Shown in pieces: positions 43,137-52,014 of a DNA stretch of 64,000 nt. Source of the stretch: Pontibacillus salicampi. Lineage in GTDB: Bacteria > Bacillota > Bacilli > Bacillales > BH030062. The notes below the pieces were generated by a model. That model did not search any database. It saw only the letters and a list, made by a program, of their open reading frames with translations, and had not been told where the DNA came from. Within the stretch, counting starts at the first letter, position 1. Each line of letters opens with the position of its first letter. The translations under genes and the position numbers were made by a program. The stretch is from NCBI RefSeq assembly GCF_042434395.1, contig NZ_JBHLTP010000024.1:84319-148318 (forward strand). The letters are read 5' to 3'.

Positions 43137-44273
43137 TTATTGCAATGTTGTCTTCGCTAGGGAGGCGAGTTCCAGCTTCTTTAATGTATGACAATGTGTT
43201 TCAGTCTGATGTACCTGCTGAATAGAAGCGTTGTAAGAAAAATAGCTCGCAATATCATACTCCTTGAACCAATCGTCTGTTTCCGCTGGTTCGTGTGACG
43301 TACAATTCCACGCCTTTTCTAACGGGGGGCTGTAGATAGGGGCTGCTCCTTTCTTTAGGTGACAATTCCATAGCTTCGTTCGCTTAGAAGGGGGAAATTC
43401 CTTCACATCATCAAATAGGTCTGGCCAATAATCCATTCGGGAGCCAGTATGAGCACGGTGCTCCGTAAATAGCATAATATTACTATGACGTTTTCGATTA
43501 GCAAATAGAACGTTGTATAGTCGAATGCCTAGCTGAATCCGATGCGGAAGGGATGAAAATTGGAAAACGGATTGACCATACAAGGTAGCTTTGTCACCCT
43601 CTGTTGAAATGGCTGGGAAAAGAATATGGGTTAAGTTCAACATTTCCTGAAGCTTGTATTCCACAGTTTCTAACACATTTTGCTTTACTAATTTGGATTG
43701 AAGCAGCTGTTTTTCTATATAGTGCTGCTCATTAATGATTAGCCCATAGGTGAGAAGGAGAGAATCCTGCTTTTCCCAAAAGTGCTTCCACACTCCTGTC
43801 ATGAAGGAGGATACATGAAGGAAGGGGAGGAGGTGAAAATATGGGGTATTCTCCTGTAAGCTGTGCTTATAAAGGAGCAGCTGCGGATAAGCATCCTGAA
43901 AAATAAGCCAGTTTCCCCGTTCTAATAAGTCAAAGAAGGCTCGTTGGTCAGTGGCTGAAAGGAGGTTGGAGTGATATTCCCCTTTTAGGTCGCTCATGTT
44001 CCAGCCTGTGTTCCGGGATACTAAGTGGGCTAATAACGCCCAATGAATGACTGGATGCTCTATATAATAATCATAATAAGCCTGTGTTCGCGTTACGTTA
44101 TCGTGATTATGTTTATTTGTCTCAGCTTGTATGGAGGAGAGAATATGCTGTTCATGGGAGGAAAGGTCGTTATGATGATCAGGGAGGAATGAGGAAGTGA
44201 GTTGGATGTGCTGGAGATGGTTCAATAGCGACTTTAGCTCCTTCTTTTTCAACTTTATTTTCTGGTTAAGCAT
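43137..44273 (-). CDS. DUF2515 family protein (YppC-like)
   Basis: A 378-residue protein. Motifs seen in the Bacillus DUF2515/YppC family: NVTRTQAYYDYYIEHPVIHWALLAHLVSRN split here into its two halves at residues 60-90, GWNMSDLKGE, RGNWLIFQDAYPQLL and a HRAHTGSRMDYWPDLFDDV stretch. No function is known for the family. The ATG at 44273 follows GGGGAAGGAG. It converges on the DUF4183 gene. Confidence 0.8.
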   Translation of the reverse strand: MLNQKIKLKKKELKSLLNHLQHIQLTSSFLPDHHNDLSSHEQHILSSIQAETNKHNHDNVTRTQAYYDYYIEHPVIHWALLAHLVSRNTGWNMSDLKGEYHSNLLSATDQRAFFDLLERGNWLIFQDAYPQLLLYKHSLQENTPYFHLLPFLHVSSFMTGVWKHFWEKQDSLLLTYGLIINEQHYIEKQLLQSKLVKQNVLETVEYKLQEMLNLTHILFPAISTEGDKATLYGQSVFQFSSLPHRIQLGIRLYNVLFANRKRHSNIMLFTEHRAHTGSRMDYWPDLFDDVKEFPPSKRTKLWNCHLKKGAAPIYSPPLEKAWNCTSHEPAETDDWFKEYDIASYFSYNASIQQVHQTETHCHTLKKLELASLAKTTLQ

Positions 44274-44506
44274 AACTCCTTCCCCTTTCTGGTCGCAGTG
44301 TATTACTTCAGTATATTAAGAGTCTTTGTAATTCATGAGCGTCTCCTTCTTCCAACCATAACTTGACGTTGCAGTTAGTTTTTCGTAGCATATATCTTGT
44401 TGTTAACGTACGGTTTAAACATTTTGTAAAGGTAAAGCACAGTTTAAGTAATGTGTAGCTCTATTTGCTACAATCAGAACATAGTAGTGGAGGAAGGGGG
44501 ACAAGC

Positions 44507-45418
44507 ATGGAAAGCTTTAATAGTCAATTTCTATACTCGATTCTAATTATTGCACTTGGGTATGTGCTGAAGCGTTCTAATCTTATCCAGGAACGAGATG
44601 GTGAAGGATTGTCGAGAATTGTCTTTAACATTACCTTGCCGAGTCTGTTAATTATTACGTTTCATGATATTACCATTGATACTTCGTTGATTTTACTCAT
44701 TATCATAGCCATCGTTTATGGAGTGGCGCAAGCGGTGCTCGGGCTTATCGTCTTTCGGGATAAATCTCAGCGAACGAAAGGGATGCTTTCCATGATGGTG
44801 CCCGGTTTTAATATCGGGCTGTTTGCTTTCCCTCTTGTAGAAGCTATTTGGGGCCAAGAAGGTCTTAAGTACTTCGGCATGTTTGATTTCGGCAATGCCC
44901 TCATTGTATTTGGGGTGGTGTATGTACTAGGAAGTTACTTTGCGGATGAGAATGAGCGGAAAGATTTAAGAGATGTCATGAAGAAAGTATCTAAATCTGT
45001 TCCGTTGCTTACCTACATCATTGTTTGTACGATGAACTTTACGAACATCCCCGTACCTGGAGCAATATTGGAGGTTGCGGGAACGATTTCAGTAGCAAAT
45101 ATGCCTTTATCATTGTTGTTATTAGGGATATATTTGAATTTCTCCTTTGCGAAAGGCTCCTTTGCTACCATTGCGAAATTATTATCGTTACGCTATATCG
45201 TTGGTTTAGCAGTAGGCGTGGCGCTATTCTTCCTATTACCCTTTGAAGATATGTTCAAATATACCTTGCTAATGGCATTGGTGCTTCCTATATCGATGTC
45301 GGTACTTCCTTATTCCGTTGAATTCAACTATGATCAACGATTTGTAGGAACAGTGTCTAATATGACCATTGTCATTAGCTTTTTTCTCCTTTGGGGATTA
45401 GGGTATATGATTATATAA
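44507..45418 (+). CDS. AEC family transporter
   Basis: A 303-residue protein with ten predicted membrane helices in two halves of five. The ATG at 44507 follows GGAGGAAGGGGG. Auxin-efflux-carrier family features: NITLPSLLIITFHD, MVPGFNIGLFAFPLVEAIWG (the broken-helix region in the first half), LSLRYIVGLAVGV and a C-terminal MALVLPISMSVLPYS. AEC members in bacteria move small carboxylates such as malate; the substrate cannot be read here. Single gene with terminator. Confidence 0.85.
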   Translation: MESFNSQFLYSILIIALGYVLKRSNLIQERDGEGLSRIVFNITLPSLLIITFHDITIDTSLILLIIIAIVYGVAQAVLGLIVFRDKSQRTKGMLSMMVPGFNIGLFAFPLVEAIWGQEGLKYFGMFDFGNALIVFGVVYVLGSYFADENERKDLRDVMKKVSKSVPLLTYIIVCTMNFTNIPVPGAILEVAGTISVANMPLSLLLLGIYLNFSFAKGSFATIAKLLSLRYIVGLAVGVALFFLLPFEDMFKYTLLMALVLPISMSVLPYSVEFNYDQRFVGTVSNMTIVISFFLLWGLGYMII

Positions 45419-45425
45419 ATTAGAA

Positions 45426-45455
45426 ATGCTCCTTGGCGGGAGCATTTTTTTTTGC
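45426..45455 (+). terminator. Rho-independent terminator
   Basis: ATGCTCC pairs with GGGAGCAT around a loop and is followed by a run of eight T. Confidence 0.88.
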
Positions 45456-45507
45456 TCTTTGCGTGACCGATGTAGATGGTAGGCTGATTCCTTATAACGA
45501 GGAGGTA

Positions 45508-45654
45508 GTGGAAGACTTGGATTCAAGATGGTTTTCAGGAATGGGTCCTATCCGTTTATCAGGGAAGGGATGGCCTGGAAAGCGGAGCTATTTCCGACCA
45601 CTCAACTCGCCTTTCAGCAACGGACCAACATTATCTCGAATCCAAGTCTCCCAC
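45508..45654. repeat. Dispersed inverted repeat, copy B
   Basis: The left arm GTGGAAGACTTGGATTCAAG (45508-45527) and right arm at 45633-45654 (reverse complement GTGGGAGACTTGGATTCGAG) pair at 20 of 22 positions. The 100-base interior includes CTGGAAAGCGGAGCTATTTC. Copy A is at 10004-10063. Any reading frames across this stretch are repeat-derived. The whole gap 45419-45795 contains nothing else I can support. Confidence 0.7.
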
Positions 45655-45795
45655 ATAAGGGCGCTTTACGGAGCTACAATCACATTCATTTTGGAAGGTT
45701 TTTTTATGAAATGTTAGAAAGACGTTTGCGACTGCCATGACAATGTTATGAAGCGGGAATATTAAATACCTATAATCCTGATAAAAAAACTAGGA

Positions 45796-45824
45796 TTGAC
45801 TTTTTAGACAATTCAGTATAGAAT
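45796..45824 (+). promoter_or_regulatory. Promoter of the SAM riboswitch unit
   Basis: TTGACT, 17 bases, TAGAAT: five of six matches to each sigma-A element, ending 15 bases before the riboswitch. Confidence 0.75.
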
Positions 45825-45839
45825 AGCAGAAAATAATAT

Positions 45840-45944
45840 CTTATCCAGAGTGACGGAGGGAACTGGCCCTGTGATGTCCGGCAACCTGCATGCTTCGAGC
45901 AAGGTGCTAAATCCAGCAAAATGACCATCATTTTGGGAGATAAG
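45840..45944 (+). ncRNA. SAM-I (S-box) riboswitch
   Basis: The S-box core is complete: outer helix CTTATCCAGAG at the start pairs with GGGAGATAAG at the end; GGAGGGAACTGGCCCTGTGA (P2 with k-turn), CCGGCAACC, and AAGGTGCTAAATCCAGCAAA follow in the proper order. In the family SAM binding stabilises the terminator, stopping expression of sulfur and methionine genes. A terminator follows at 45967-45997. Confidence 0.95.
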
Positions 45945-45966
45945 GTTTGGACGCTCAAACGACCAT

Positions 45967-45997
45967 CTGCCTTTCCGAAATGGGGGAGGCAGTTTTT
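45967..45997 (+). terminator. Riboswitch-controlled terminator
   Basis: CTGCCTTTCC pairs with GGGGGAGGCAG, followed by TTTTT, 23 bases after the SAM aptamer. Confidence 0.85.
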
Positions 45998-46057
45998 ATG
46001 TATTCCAGTTTGATGAACTGTAAATTGACAGGTGAATAAAGAGGGGGCGCAATAACG

Positions 46058-46201
46058 TTGAAGAAAGAACAGGATTTCGACCACATTGCGAAAAGAATTG
46101 AAGAAATGATTCAGTCCATAGACTATGGATCCGTTACCGTTGTGATCCAGGACGGGAAAGTAGTACAGCTGGAAAAACAGGAAAAAGAACGATTACGATA
46201 A
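46058..46201 (+). CDS. yezD: YezD-like small protein (DUF2292)
   Basis: A 47-residue protein starting at TTG 46058 behind GAGGGGGCG. The core YGSVTVVIQDGKVVQLEKQE with a charged end is the DUF2292/YezD pattern. Relatives occur near cysH and other sulfur genes in Bacillaceae. It is the first gene under the SAM riboswitch, and a second terminator separates it from cysH. Its molecular role is unknown. Confidence 0.75.
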   Translation: MKKEQDFDHIAKRIEEMIQSIDYGSVTVVIQDGKVVQLEKQEKERLR

Positions 46202-46226
46202 AAAATGCTGACTAGAAAAACTAGAG

Positions 46227-46271
46227 GCGATTTTAATCCTAAAGGAATATAGTGATTAAAGTCGTTTTTTT
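46227..46271 (+). terminator. Hairpin terminator between yezD and cysH
   Basis: GGCGATTTTAATC pairs with GATTAAAGTCGTT, with a run of seven T, 30 bases before cysH. cysH may thus need read-through or its own promoter. Confidence 0.7.
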
Positions 46272-46301
46272 ATTATCGCAAACCACTGAGGAGGTGTAGG
46301 A

Positions 46302-47030
46302 ATGAGTACACTGCTACATGCTAATTGGCAAGATCAAACGTTACCGACATTTGATATTATGACGCGCGAAAAAGGTGCGATGGAAGTGCTGGAGTGGGCT
46401 TACGAACAATATGGAGAGGATATAGTCTATGCCTGCAGTTTTGGTGTGGAGGGCATTGTTCTTATTGACCTTATATCCCGAGTAAATCCATCGGCAAAGA
46501 TTATATTCCTGGATACCGGTATTCATTTTGCAGAAACGTATGAACTAATAGAAAAGGTGAAGGAACGGTACCCATCCTTACAAATTAAAAAGCTGCATCC
46601 TAAGCTAAATTTGGATGAGCAAGCGGAGCAATATGGCCATGAGCTTTGGAAGACTAATCCGACGTTATGCTGCAATATGAGAAAAATCCAGCCATTGGAG
46701 CAGGAGCTTTCCCAATATTCAGCGTGGATTTCCGGCTTGAGAAGAGAACAGTCTCCATCTAGAAGTAACACGGATTTCCTTAATAAAGACGACAAGTTTG
46801 AGTCAGTAAAGGTATGCCCGCTCATTCATTGGACGTGGGATGATGTATGGGAGTATGTGCACACTTTTGATTTGCCGTATAATCCGCTGCATGATCAAGG
46901 CTACCCGAGCATCGGCTGTCAGGTCTGCACAGCGAAAGTGTTAAATGATGGCGACCTGCGCTCCGGCCGCTGGGCGAATACTGGTAAGACAGAATGCGGC
47001 CTTCATAGCAATAATGCAAGCCAGCTATAA
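46302..47030 (+). CDS. cysH: Adenylyl-sulfate (or PAPS) reductase
   Basis: A 242-residue thioredoxin-dependent reductase that turns activated sulfate to sulfite. The ATP-PPase-type N terminus ACSFGVEGIVL is followed by LDTGIHFAETYE, a paired cysteine motif CCNMRK near residue 125, SGLRREQSPSR, and CQVC plus the active KTECGLH. The CC...CxxC set implies an iron-sulfur cluster, as in the APS-using type. GGAGG precedes the ATG. It leads sumT, sirB and sirC. Confidence 0.93.
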   Translation: MSTLLHANWQDQTLPTFDIMTREKGAMEVLEWAYEQYGEDIVYACSFGVEGIVLIDLISRVNPSAKIIFLDTGIHFAETYELIEKVKERYPSLQIKKLHPKLNLDEQAEQYGHELWKTNPTLCCNMRKIQPLEQELSQYSAWISGLRREQSPSRSNTDFLNKDDKFESVKVCPLIHWTWDDVWEYVHTFDLPYNPLHDQGYPSIGCQVCTAKVLNDGDLRSGRWANTGKTECGLHSNNASQL

Positions 47031-47060
47031 TAGATAGTCACCGATAAAGGGGGTATATGG

Positions 47061-47843
47061 ATGGGAAAAGTATATCTAGTAGGAGCAGGTCCAGGTGACC
47101 CTGACCTCATAACAGTAAAAGGGCTAAAGTGTATTCAGCAGGCAGATGTCATCTTATATGATCGGCTTGTTAATAAGGAGTTATTAGACCACGCGAAGTC
47201 TGATGTAGAGTTAATCTATTGCGGGAAGCTGCCTAATTATCATCCCATGAAGCAGGAGACCATAAATCATTTTCTCGTTAAGCATGCACGAAAAGGGAAA
47301 GTAGTCACCCGCTTAAAGGGGGGGGACCCGTTTGTGTATGGAAGAGGGGGAGAGGAAGCTCAGGCCTTGGCTTGTAACCATGTAGAATATGAAGTTATCC
47401 CAGGCATTACGTCTGGGATTGCAGCTCCTGCTTATGCAGGTATCCCCGTTACCCACCGCGACCACGGCTCTACGTTTGCATTTGTAACAGGGCATCTGAA
47501 GGACGGGGAGGAGGAAGAGCTCCGCTGGGAAAGCCTTGCCAAAGGAATTGATACGTTGGCAATTTATATGGGGGTAAAGAATCTCCCTTATATTGTGGAG
47601 AAGCTGACGAAATATGGGCGATGTGTGACGACCCCTGTAGCTCTCATTCATTGGGGCACCACGAAGGAACAACAGGTGACGACTGGGACATTAGCAACCA
47701 TTGTAGAGAATGCATCTAAGGGCGAAGTGAAAAATCCAAGTATGATTATTGTTGGAGAAGTGGTAAGGCTTCGAGAGGACATTAGCTGGTATGAGACAGT
47801 GTTGAGAGAGCAGCAAGAAGCGTTAGCAGCAAACGGAAGTTAA
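47061..47843 (+). CDS. sumT: Uroporphyrinogen-III C-methyltransferase
   Basis: A 260-residue tetrapyrrole methylase. Motifs: VGAGPGDPDLITVKGL, ADVILYDRLV, RLKGGDPFVYGRGGEEAQ, YEVIPGITSGIAAPAYAGIP and TFAFVTGHL. It puts two methyl groups from SAM onto uroporphyrinogen III, giving precorrin-2, the first step to siroheme. It lies between cysH and sirB. AAAGGGGG precedes the start. Confidence 0.95.
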   Translation: MGKVYLVGAGPGDPDLITVKGLKCIQQADVILYDRLVNKELLDHAKSDVELIYCGKLPNYHPMKQETINHFLVKHARKGKVVTRLKGGDPFVYGRGGEEAQALACNHVEYEVIPGITSGIAAPAYAGIPVTHRDHGSTFAFVTGHLKDGEEEELRWESLAKGIDTLAIYMGVKNLPYIVEKLTKYGRCVTTPVALIHWGTTKEQQVTTGTLATIVENASKGEVKNPSMIIVGEVVRLREDISWYETVLREQQEALAANGS

Positions 47844-47856
47844 GGAGGAGTAACCC

Positions 47857-48588
47857 ATGCAGGCCATTCTATATGTTTGCCATGGAAGTAGAGTAGCAGA
47901 AGGAAGGCGGCAGGCTGTTTCCTTTGTAGAGCAGTGTCAGGAGAGTGTGGATGCTCCTATTCAGGAAATATGTTTTCTAGAGCTTGCTGATCCGACGATT
48001 GAACAAGGAATTACAGCTTGTGTGGAAAAGGGAGCAACGCACATAGCGGTCATACCTATCCTCTTGCTTACTGCGACCCATGCCAAACACGATATTCCCG
48101 AAGAAGTAGATAATATGAAAAGCCGTTATCCCCACGTGCATTTTCAATATGGTGCTCCTTTTGGAGTGCATCGTAGAATCGTGGATATTTTGGTAGAACG
48201 CATTCAGGAGCAAGGCAAACGTATAGAGGACGATGATATGATTTTACTTGTGGGGCGTGGAAGCAGTGACCCTGATGTGAAGAAAAGCTTTGCAAGCATT
48301 GAAGGGTATGTCCAAGCCAAAACAGGTGTTCACCATATCCAAACTTGTTTTCTTGCAGCTGCTGACCCAAGCTTCGAGGAAGGATTGGAGATAGCAAAGC
48401 AATCTCAAGCTAAGCGAGTATTTGTCCTACCGTACCTACTATTTACTGGAGTCCTAATGGGGGAGATGACCGAGGCAATAGAAGCATTGGATACGCATAA
48501 AGAGTTCGTGCTATGTCAATATCTCGGCTATCACGACAACCTGCGGGATGTGTTACAGGACAGGGTAAAGGAAGCGATAAACGCATGA
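47857..48588 (+). CDS. sirB: Sirohydrochlorin ferrochelatase (CbiX type)
   Basis: A 243-residue protein with two CbiX-like halves: AILYVCHGSRVAEGRRQA with the catalytic histidine in the first, and an LVGRGSSDPDVKKSFASI core in the second. IPILLLTATHAKHDIPEEV also fits the family. It inserts iron into sirohydrochlorin. AAGGAGG precedes the ATG. Its stop overlaps the start of sirC (ATGA). Confidence 0.92.
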   Translation: MQAILYVCHGSRVAEGRRQAVSFVEQCQESVDAPIQEICFLELADPTIEQGITACVEKGATHIAVIPILLLTATHAKHDIPEEVDNMKSRYPHVHFQYGAPFGVHRRIVDILVERIQEQGKRIEDDDMILLVGRGSSDPDVKKSFASIEGYVQAKTGVHHIQTCFLAAADPSFEEGLEIAKQSQAKRVFVLPYLLFTGVLMGEMTEAIEALDTHKEFVLCQYLGYHDNLRDVLQDRVKEAINA

Positions 48589-49193
48589 GTTATCAGTCGT
48601 TAATGGTTGATTTAAAAGGGAAGTCTATTCTCGTCGTTGGCGGTGGAAAGGTTGCCTATCGCAAAGTGCGCACAATGCTGGATAAGGAAGCGGTTATTAC
48701 GGTTATAGCACCAGACATCTCAGAGGAGCTGTATGCATTGGGGGACACTGTTACTATCCTACAACGGGAAGTAAATCGAACTGATATAGAAGGGCAGTTT
48801 CTCATCGTTGCAGCTACGAGTGATGAGCGGGTTAACCGGACAATTGCTAATAGCTGCCGGGACCATCAGCTCGTAAATGTTGCCGACCATACAGAGGTAG
48901 GAAATACGGTCATACCTGGTACGGTGAAGAGAGGTCAGTTGACGATATCTGTTTCAACGATAGGTGCAAGTCCAAAGCTTGCCAAACGGATTAAGCAGCA
49001 TTTAGCGAAGGAATATGATGTGTCCTATGAGGATTATGTGGATTTTCTTAGTCACGTAAGAAATCTGGTAAAGAAGCTGCCTGTAGAAAGAGAAGTGAAG
49101 GACGAGCTGCTGGAGGAAGTGCTAGAGGAGAGATTTCGCACCTCGACTATGGAAAGAGAGCGTCTAATAGAACAGCTCCGTCAACAATGTTAG
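48585..49193 (+). CDS. sirC: Precorrin-2 dehydrogenase (Met8-type)
   Basis: A 202-residue NAD-dependent enzyme. The ATG at 48585 overlaps the sirB stop; an in-frame extension upstream would lie inside sirB. Rossmann motif ILVVGGGKVAYRKV near residue 16, then FLIVAATSDERVNRTI and a helical end. It oxidises precorrin-2 to sirohydrochlorin. The order sumT-sirB-sirC matches B. subtilis, but the sat, cysC and cysP genes usual after cysH there are absent here. Confidence 0.93.
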   Translation: MSYQSLMVDLKGKSILVVGGGKVAYRKVRTMLDKEAVITVIAPDISEELYALGDTVTILQREVNRTDIEGQFLIVAATSDERVNRTIANSCRDHQLVNVADHTEVGNTVIPGTVKRGQLTISVSTIGASPKLAKRIKQHLAKEYDVSYEDYVDFLSHVRNLVKKLPVEREVKDELLEEVLEERFRTSTMERERLIEQLRQQC

Positions 49194-49271
49194 TTCATGC
49201 TCCGTATGAGGAGCGGTTTTCCCTATATAGGTGAATAATGAAACGTATGAATGAGCGCCTAGACATAAGAT

Positions 49272-49307
49272 AAGCTCCCAATCCAAGCGGAAAGGGAGCT
49301 TTTTTTC
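49272..49307. terminator. Bidirectional terminator
   Basis: AAGCTCCC pairs with GGGAGCTT with a T-run, between convergent sirC and the HAD phosphatase gene. Confidence 0.8.
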
Positions 49308-50050
49308 TATTGGTTGTCCATGACATGGTGAATAGCCTTCGCTACGCCATGTTCTTCGTTGGTAGCTGTAACCCAGTTGGCTTCCTCTTTCACGTCTGAC
49401 TGCGCATTGTCCATCGCTATTCCGAAGCCTGATTCTCGAATCATGGCAATGTCGTTTAAGCTGTCGCCAATTGCTGCCACGTTATCCATCGTTATACCAA
49501 GCCATTTGGTTACCTTTCGCAAGGCAGCAGCCTTGTTTATACCTATTGGATTAATTTCAATGTTTGTCAGACTGGAGTTTGTCACTTCAAAAGCTCCGTG
49601 CTGACGAATTTCTTCCATAACAGACTCCCGAACTTCATCGTCTTGAATTTCAAATCCGTATTTAATCCACTCATAGTCCTCTAAGTTTTTTTCAAAAGGG
49701 AATTGGCTGCTGAAGCGGCCCTGTACGGTAGAGGACCAATACGACACATTATAGCGTTGCGTAATGTCCCACAAATGGCGGACATCTGCATCACTTAAGG
49801 AGTTCCTTTCCACAAGGTTTAGGTCCTTGTCGTATATTTCTCCTCCGTTAATGGTGACGAGGTATTCCGAATCACCAAGCACTCGGATAATGTCCTCACA
49901 TGTTGATAACGATCTCCCTGTGCTGACTACGACATGCAGCCCTGCTTCCTTAGCCTGGTGTATAGCTTGTTTATTTTCTTCAGAAATTTCGTGATGACGA
50001 TTTAATAGCGTACCGTCCATGTCTATCGCAAATAATTGAATATCCTGCAT
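49307..50050 (-). CDS. Cof-type HAD phosphatase
   Basis: A 247-residue HAD-superfamily hydrolase with a C2 cap. Motif I FAIDMDGTLLNRH with both aspartates, motif II VSTGRSLS, motif III lysine (GINKAAALRKV) and motif IV AIGDSLNDIAMI, with the IAMDNAQSDVKE stretch after it. Such enzymes dephosphorylate sugar phosphates or cofactors. The ATG at 50050 follows AGGAGGAAG. Single gene. Confidence 0.9.
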   Translation of the reverse strand: MQDIQLFAIDMDGTLLNRHHEISEENKQAIHQAKEAGLHVVVSTGRSLSTCEDIIRVLGDSEYLVTINGGEIYDKDLNLVERNSLSDADVRHLWDITQRYNVSYWSSTVQGRFSSQFPFEKNLEDYEWIKYGFEIQDDEVRESVMEEIRQHGAFEVTNSSLTNIEINPIGINKAAALRKVTKWLGITMDNVAAIGDSLNDIAMIRESGFGIAMDNAQSDVKEEANWVTATNEEHGVAKAIHHVMDNQ

Positions 50051-50237
50051 AGCTCTTCCTCCTTATGTACTGATACCGATTCCAGTAGAACACTCTTATT
50101 TTAATACAAATTTTTATCGACGGGTAGGGTTGTCTATAAAGTGGGGCAAGATTGGGGAGAAGACCGTGCTTCTATTTTACAATTGTAGGAATCTCTCTTA
50201 AGCTATACATAAAGTTTGGACTAGTAGGGGGAGTATC

Positions 50238-51968
50238 ATGCAAGGGAAAGCAACTTTCAAGGCAGCATCCATTCAGTTTAATCCAAAGCTTAATCGTCGA
50301 AATGCTAATATAAAAAGGTTAAAAGAGTACGTGACTGCGGCTGCTCAAGATGGTGCTAAGCTGATTGTTACACCAGAAATGGCCACTACAGGATATCATT
50401 ACCTGGACCGTTCAGCTATAGCTCCTTATGTCGATACCATACCAGGATTAACAACAGCCCAATTTGAAGGAATTGCGAGGGAGTATCAAACACACATTGT
50501 CATTGGTATGGCAGAGGTCGATGCGGAGACCGGGCTTTATTACAATTCAGCTGCCCTGGTTGGCCCAGACGGCTATATTGGAAAGTACCGTAAAATCCAT
50601 CAGTGGGTTGTCGAGAACTATTGGTCGTGCTGGGGAGATATAGGAAGTCCAGTTTTTGAAACGGAGATAGGTAATATTGCTATGATTATATGCCAGGATG
50701 CCACCTATTTAGAATCGGCCAGGCTTGCTGCAGTAAACGGTGCGGACATTCTTTGTTTTCCAACCAATTCTTCGGGTGCATCTATTTCTATGCTGCAGCA
50801 CTGGGCGGAGATGAATGGATTGTATGTGGTGAGTGCCAATCGGACGAATCAAGAAGAGGCGTTTCAAATGGTAGGAGCTAGTGCCATTTGGTCTCCTTAT
50901 GGGGAAAAGCTGGCGGAGGCCCCCTTTTGCTCTGATGCAAATGGAGATACGCCGGTTAGGATTGAAGGTGAAATACAGCCGTCCTGCTATGATAATGAAG
51001 CAAAGGCTAGAATGCTTGAAAGAAGAATGGATGCCTATAAGGAGCTGATGCTCTTCCTTGGACCGTGGGATTATGTGAAAAATACTGTATCACGTACCAT
51101 TAAAGCTGCTGCCATCCAATACGAACCCCAAATTGGTAATAAGGAAGCTAATCTACACACCATACAACACCTTATAGAAGATGAGGTTCCAGAGGATGTG
51201 AACTTAATTGTATTACCAGAGCTATCTGTAATTGGTCCAGTACCGACAACTAAGAAACAGGATATCGACCCATACGCTGAGACAGATGATGGAGCTACCA
51301 TACAGGAAATGAAGCGGCTAGCCAAAGCCAAAGAAGCTCATATTGTTTTTGGTTTTGCAGAGAAGGAAGCGCCTCATTATTATAATACTGCAATCTTAAT
51401 TAGTCCGGCTGGAGAAGTGATTAGCAAGCATCGGAAGATTCATCTTAATGATGATGACGATAAATGGGCAAGTCCTGGGGACACTATAGCTGTCACTCCT
51501 GTAAATGGGTTTGGGAGGATCGGTGTCATGATCGGCTATGATGCTACATTTCCAGAGGTAGCTGCGGTACTTGCTGTGAAGCGAGCAGATATGATTTGTA
51601 TCCCCGCCAGCTGGAGTGGAGAATATGGAGTAGAGCTATCTATGAACCAGCATATCTTTCCGAAACCGTATCCAAAAGGAACCGTTTCTACCTGGGATGC
51701 GGTGGCAAAGGGAGCACAAGCATACACAATAGTAGCTAACTTTGTTGGCAGCCCTCATCGCTTTAAAGGGAGAAGTGCTATTTACAATTTAGACCAAAAT
51801 TACACCAACGACGAAACCGTAATTGCTTCATGTGATGCAGAAGAAGTACTCGTTAATACATTCCAAACGATGAAAACCGATTGGTGGTTAGATCAGGAGA
51901 AGCTAATATTAACAAGAAGGACCTCCTACTACACACCACTTGTCACCATGGTCCCTCCTTTCCTATGA
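50238..51968 (+). CDS. Double-domain nitrilase superfamily protein (second domain likely inactive)
   Basis: A 576-residue protein with two carbon-nitrogen hydrolase domains in tandem. The first (about 1-280) has the full triad: Glu47 (TPEMAT), Lys119 (KYRKIH) and Cys152 (IICQDATY). The second (about 284-570) keeps Glu near 327 (LPELSV) and Lys near 399 (KHRKIH), but the cysteine position reads IGYDATF, glycine in place of cysteine. So only the first domain is predicted to act on an amide or nitrile. Substrate unknown. GGGGGAG precedes the ATG. Single gene. Confidence 0.8.
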   Translation: MQGKATFKAASIQFNPKLNRRNANIKRLKEYVTAAAQDGAKLIVTPEMATTGYHYLDRSAIAPYVDTIPGLTTAQFEGIAREYQTHIVIGMAEVDAETGLYYNSAALVGPDGYIGKYRKIHQWVVENYWSCWGDIGSPVFETEIGNIAMIICQDATYLESARLAAVNGADILCFPTNSSGASISMLQHWAEMNGLYVVSANRTNQEEAFQMVGASAIWSPYGEKLAEAPFCSDANGDTPVRIEGEIQPSCYDNEAKARMLERRMDAYKELMLFLGPWDYVKNTVSRTIKAAAIQYEPQIGNKEANLHTIQHLIEDEVPEDVNLIVLPELSVIGPVPTTKKQDIDPYAETDDGATIQEMKRLAKAKEAHIVFGFAEKEAPHYYNTAILISPAGEVISKHRKIHLNDDDDKWASPGDTIAVTPVNGFGRIGVMIGYDATFPEVAAVLAVKRADMICIPASWSGEYGVELSMNQHIFPKPYPKGTVSTWDAVAKGAQAYTIVANFVGSPHRFKGRSAIYNLDQNYTNDETVIASCDAEEVLVNTFQTMKTDWWLDQEKLILTRRTSYYTPLVTMVPPFL

Positions 51969-52014
51969 GAGAGATAACTGATTCATTAGTATCATTTCTA
52001 TGATTTACCATGTC

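Noticed and set aside
45433..45717. A 94-codon plus-strand frame between the AEC gene and the riboswitch
   Set aside because: It runs through the inverted repeat arms and has no ribosome site; its sequence is explained by the repeat.
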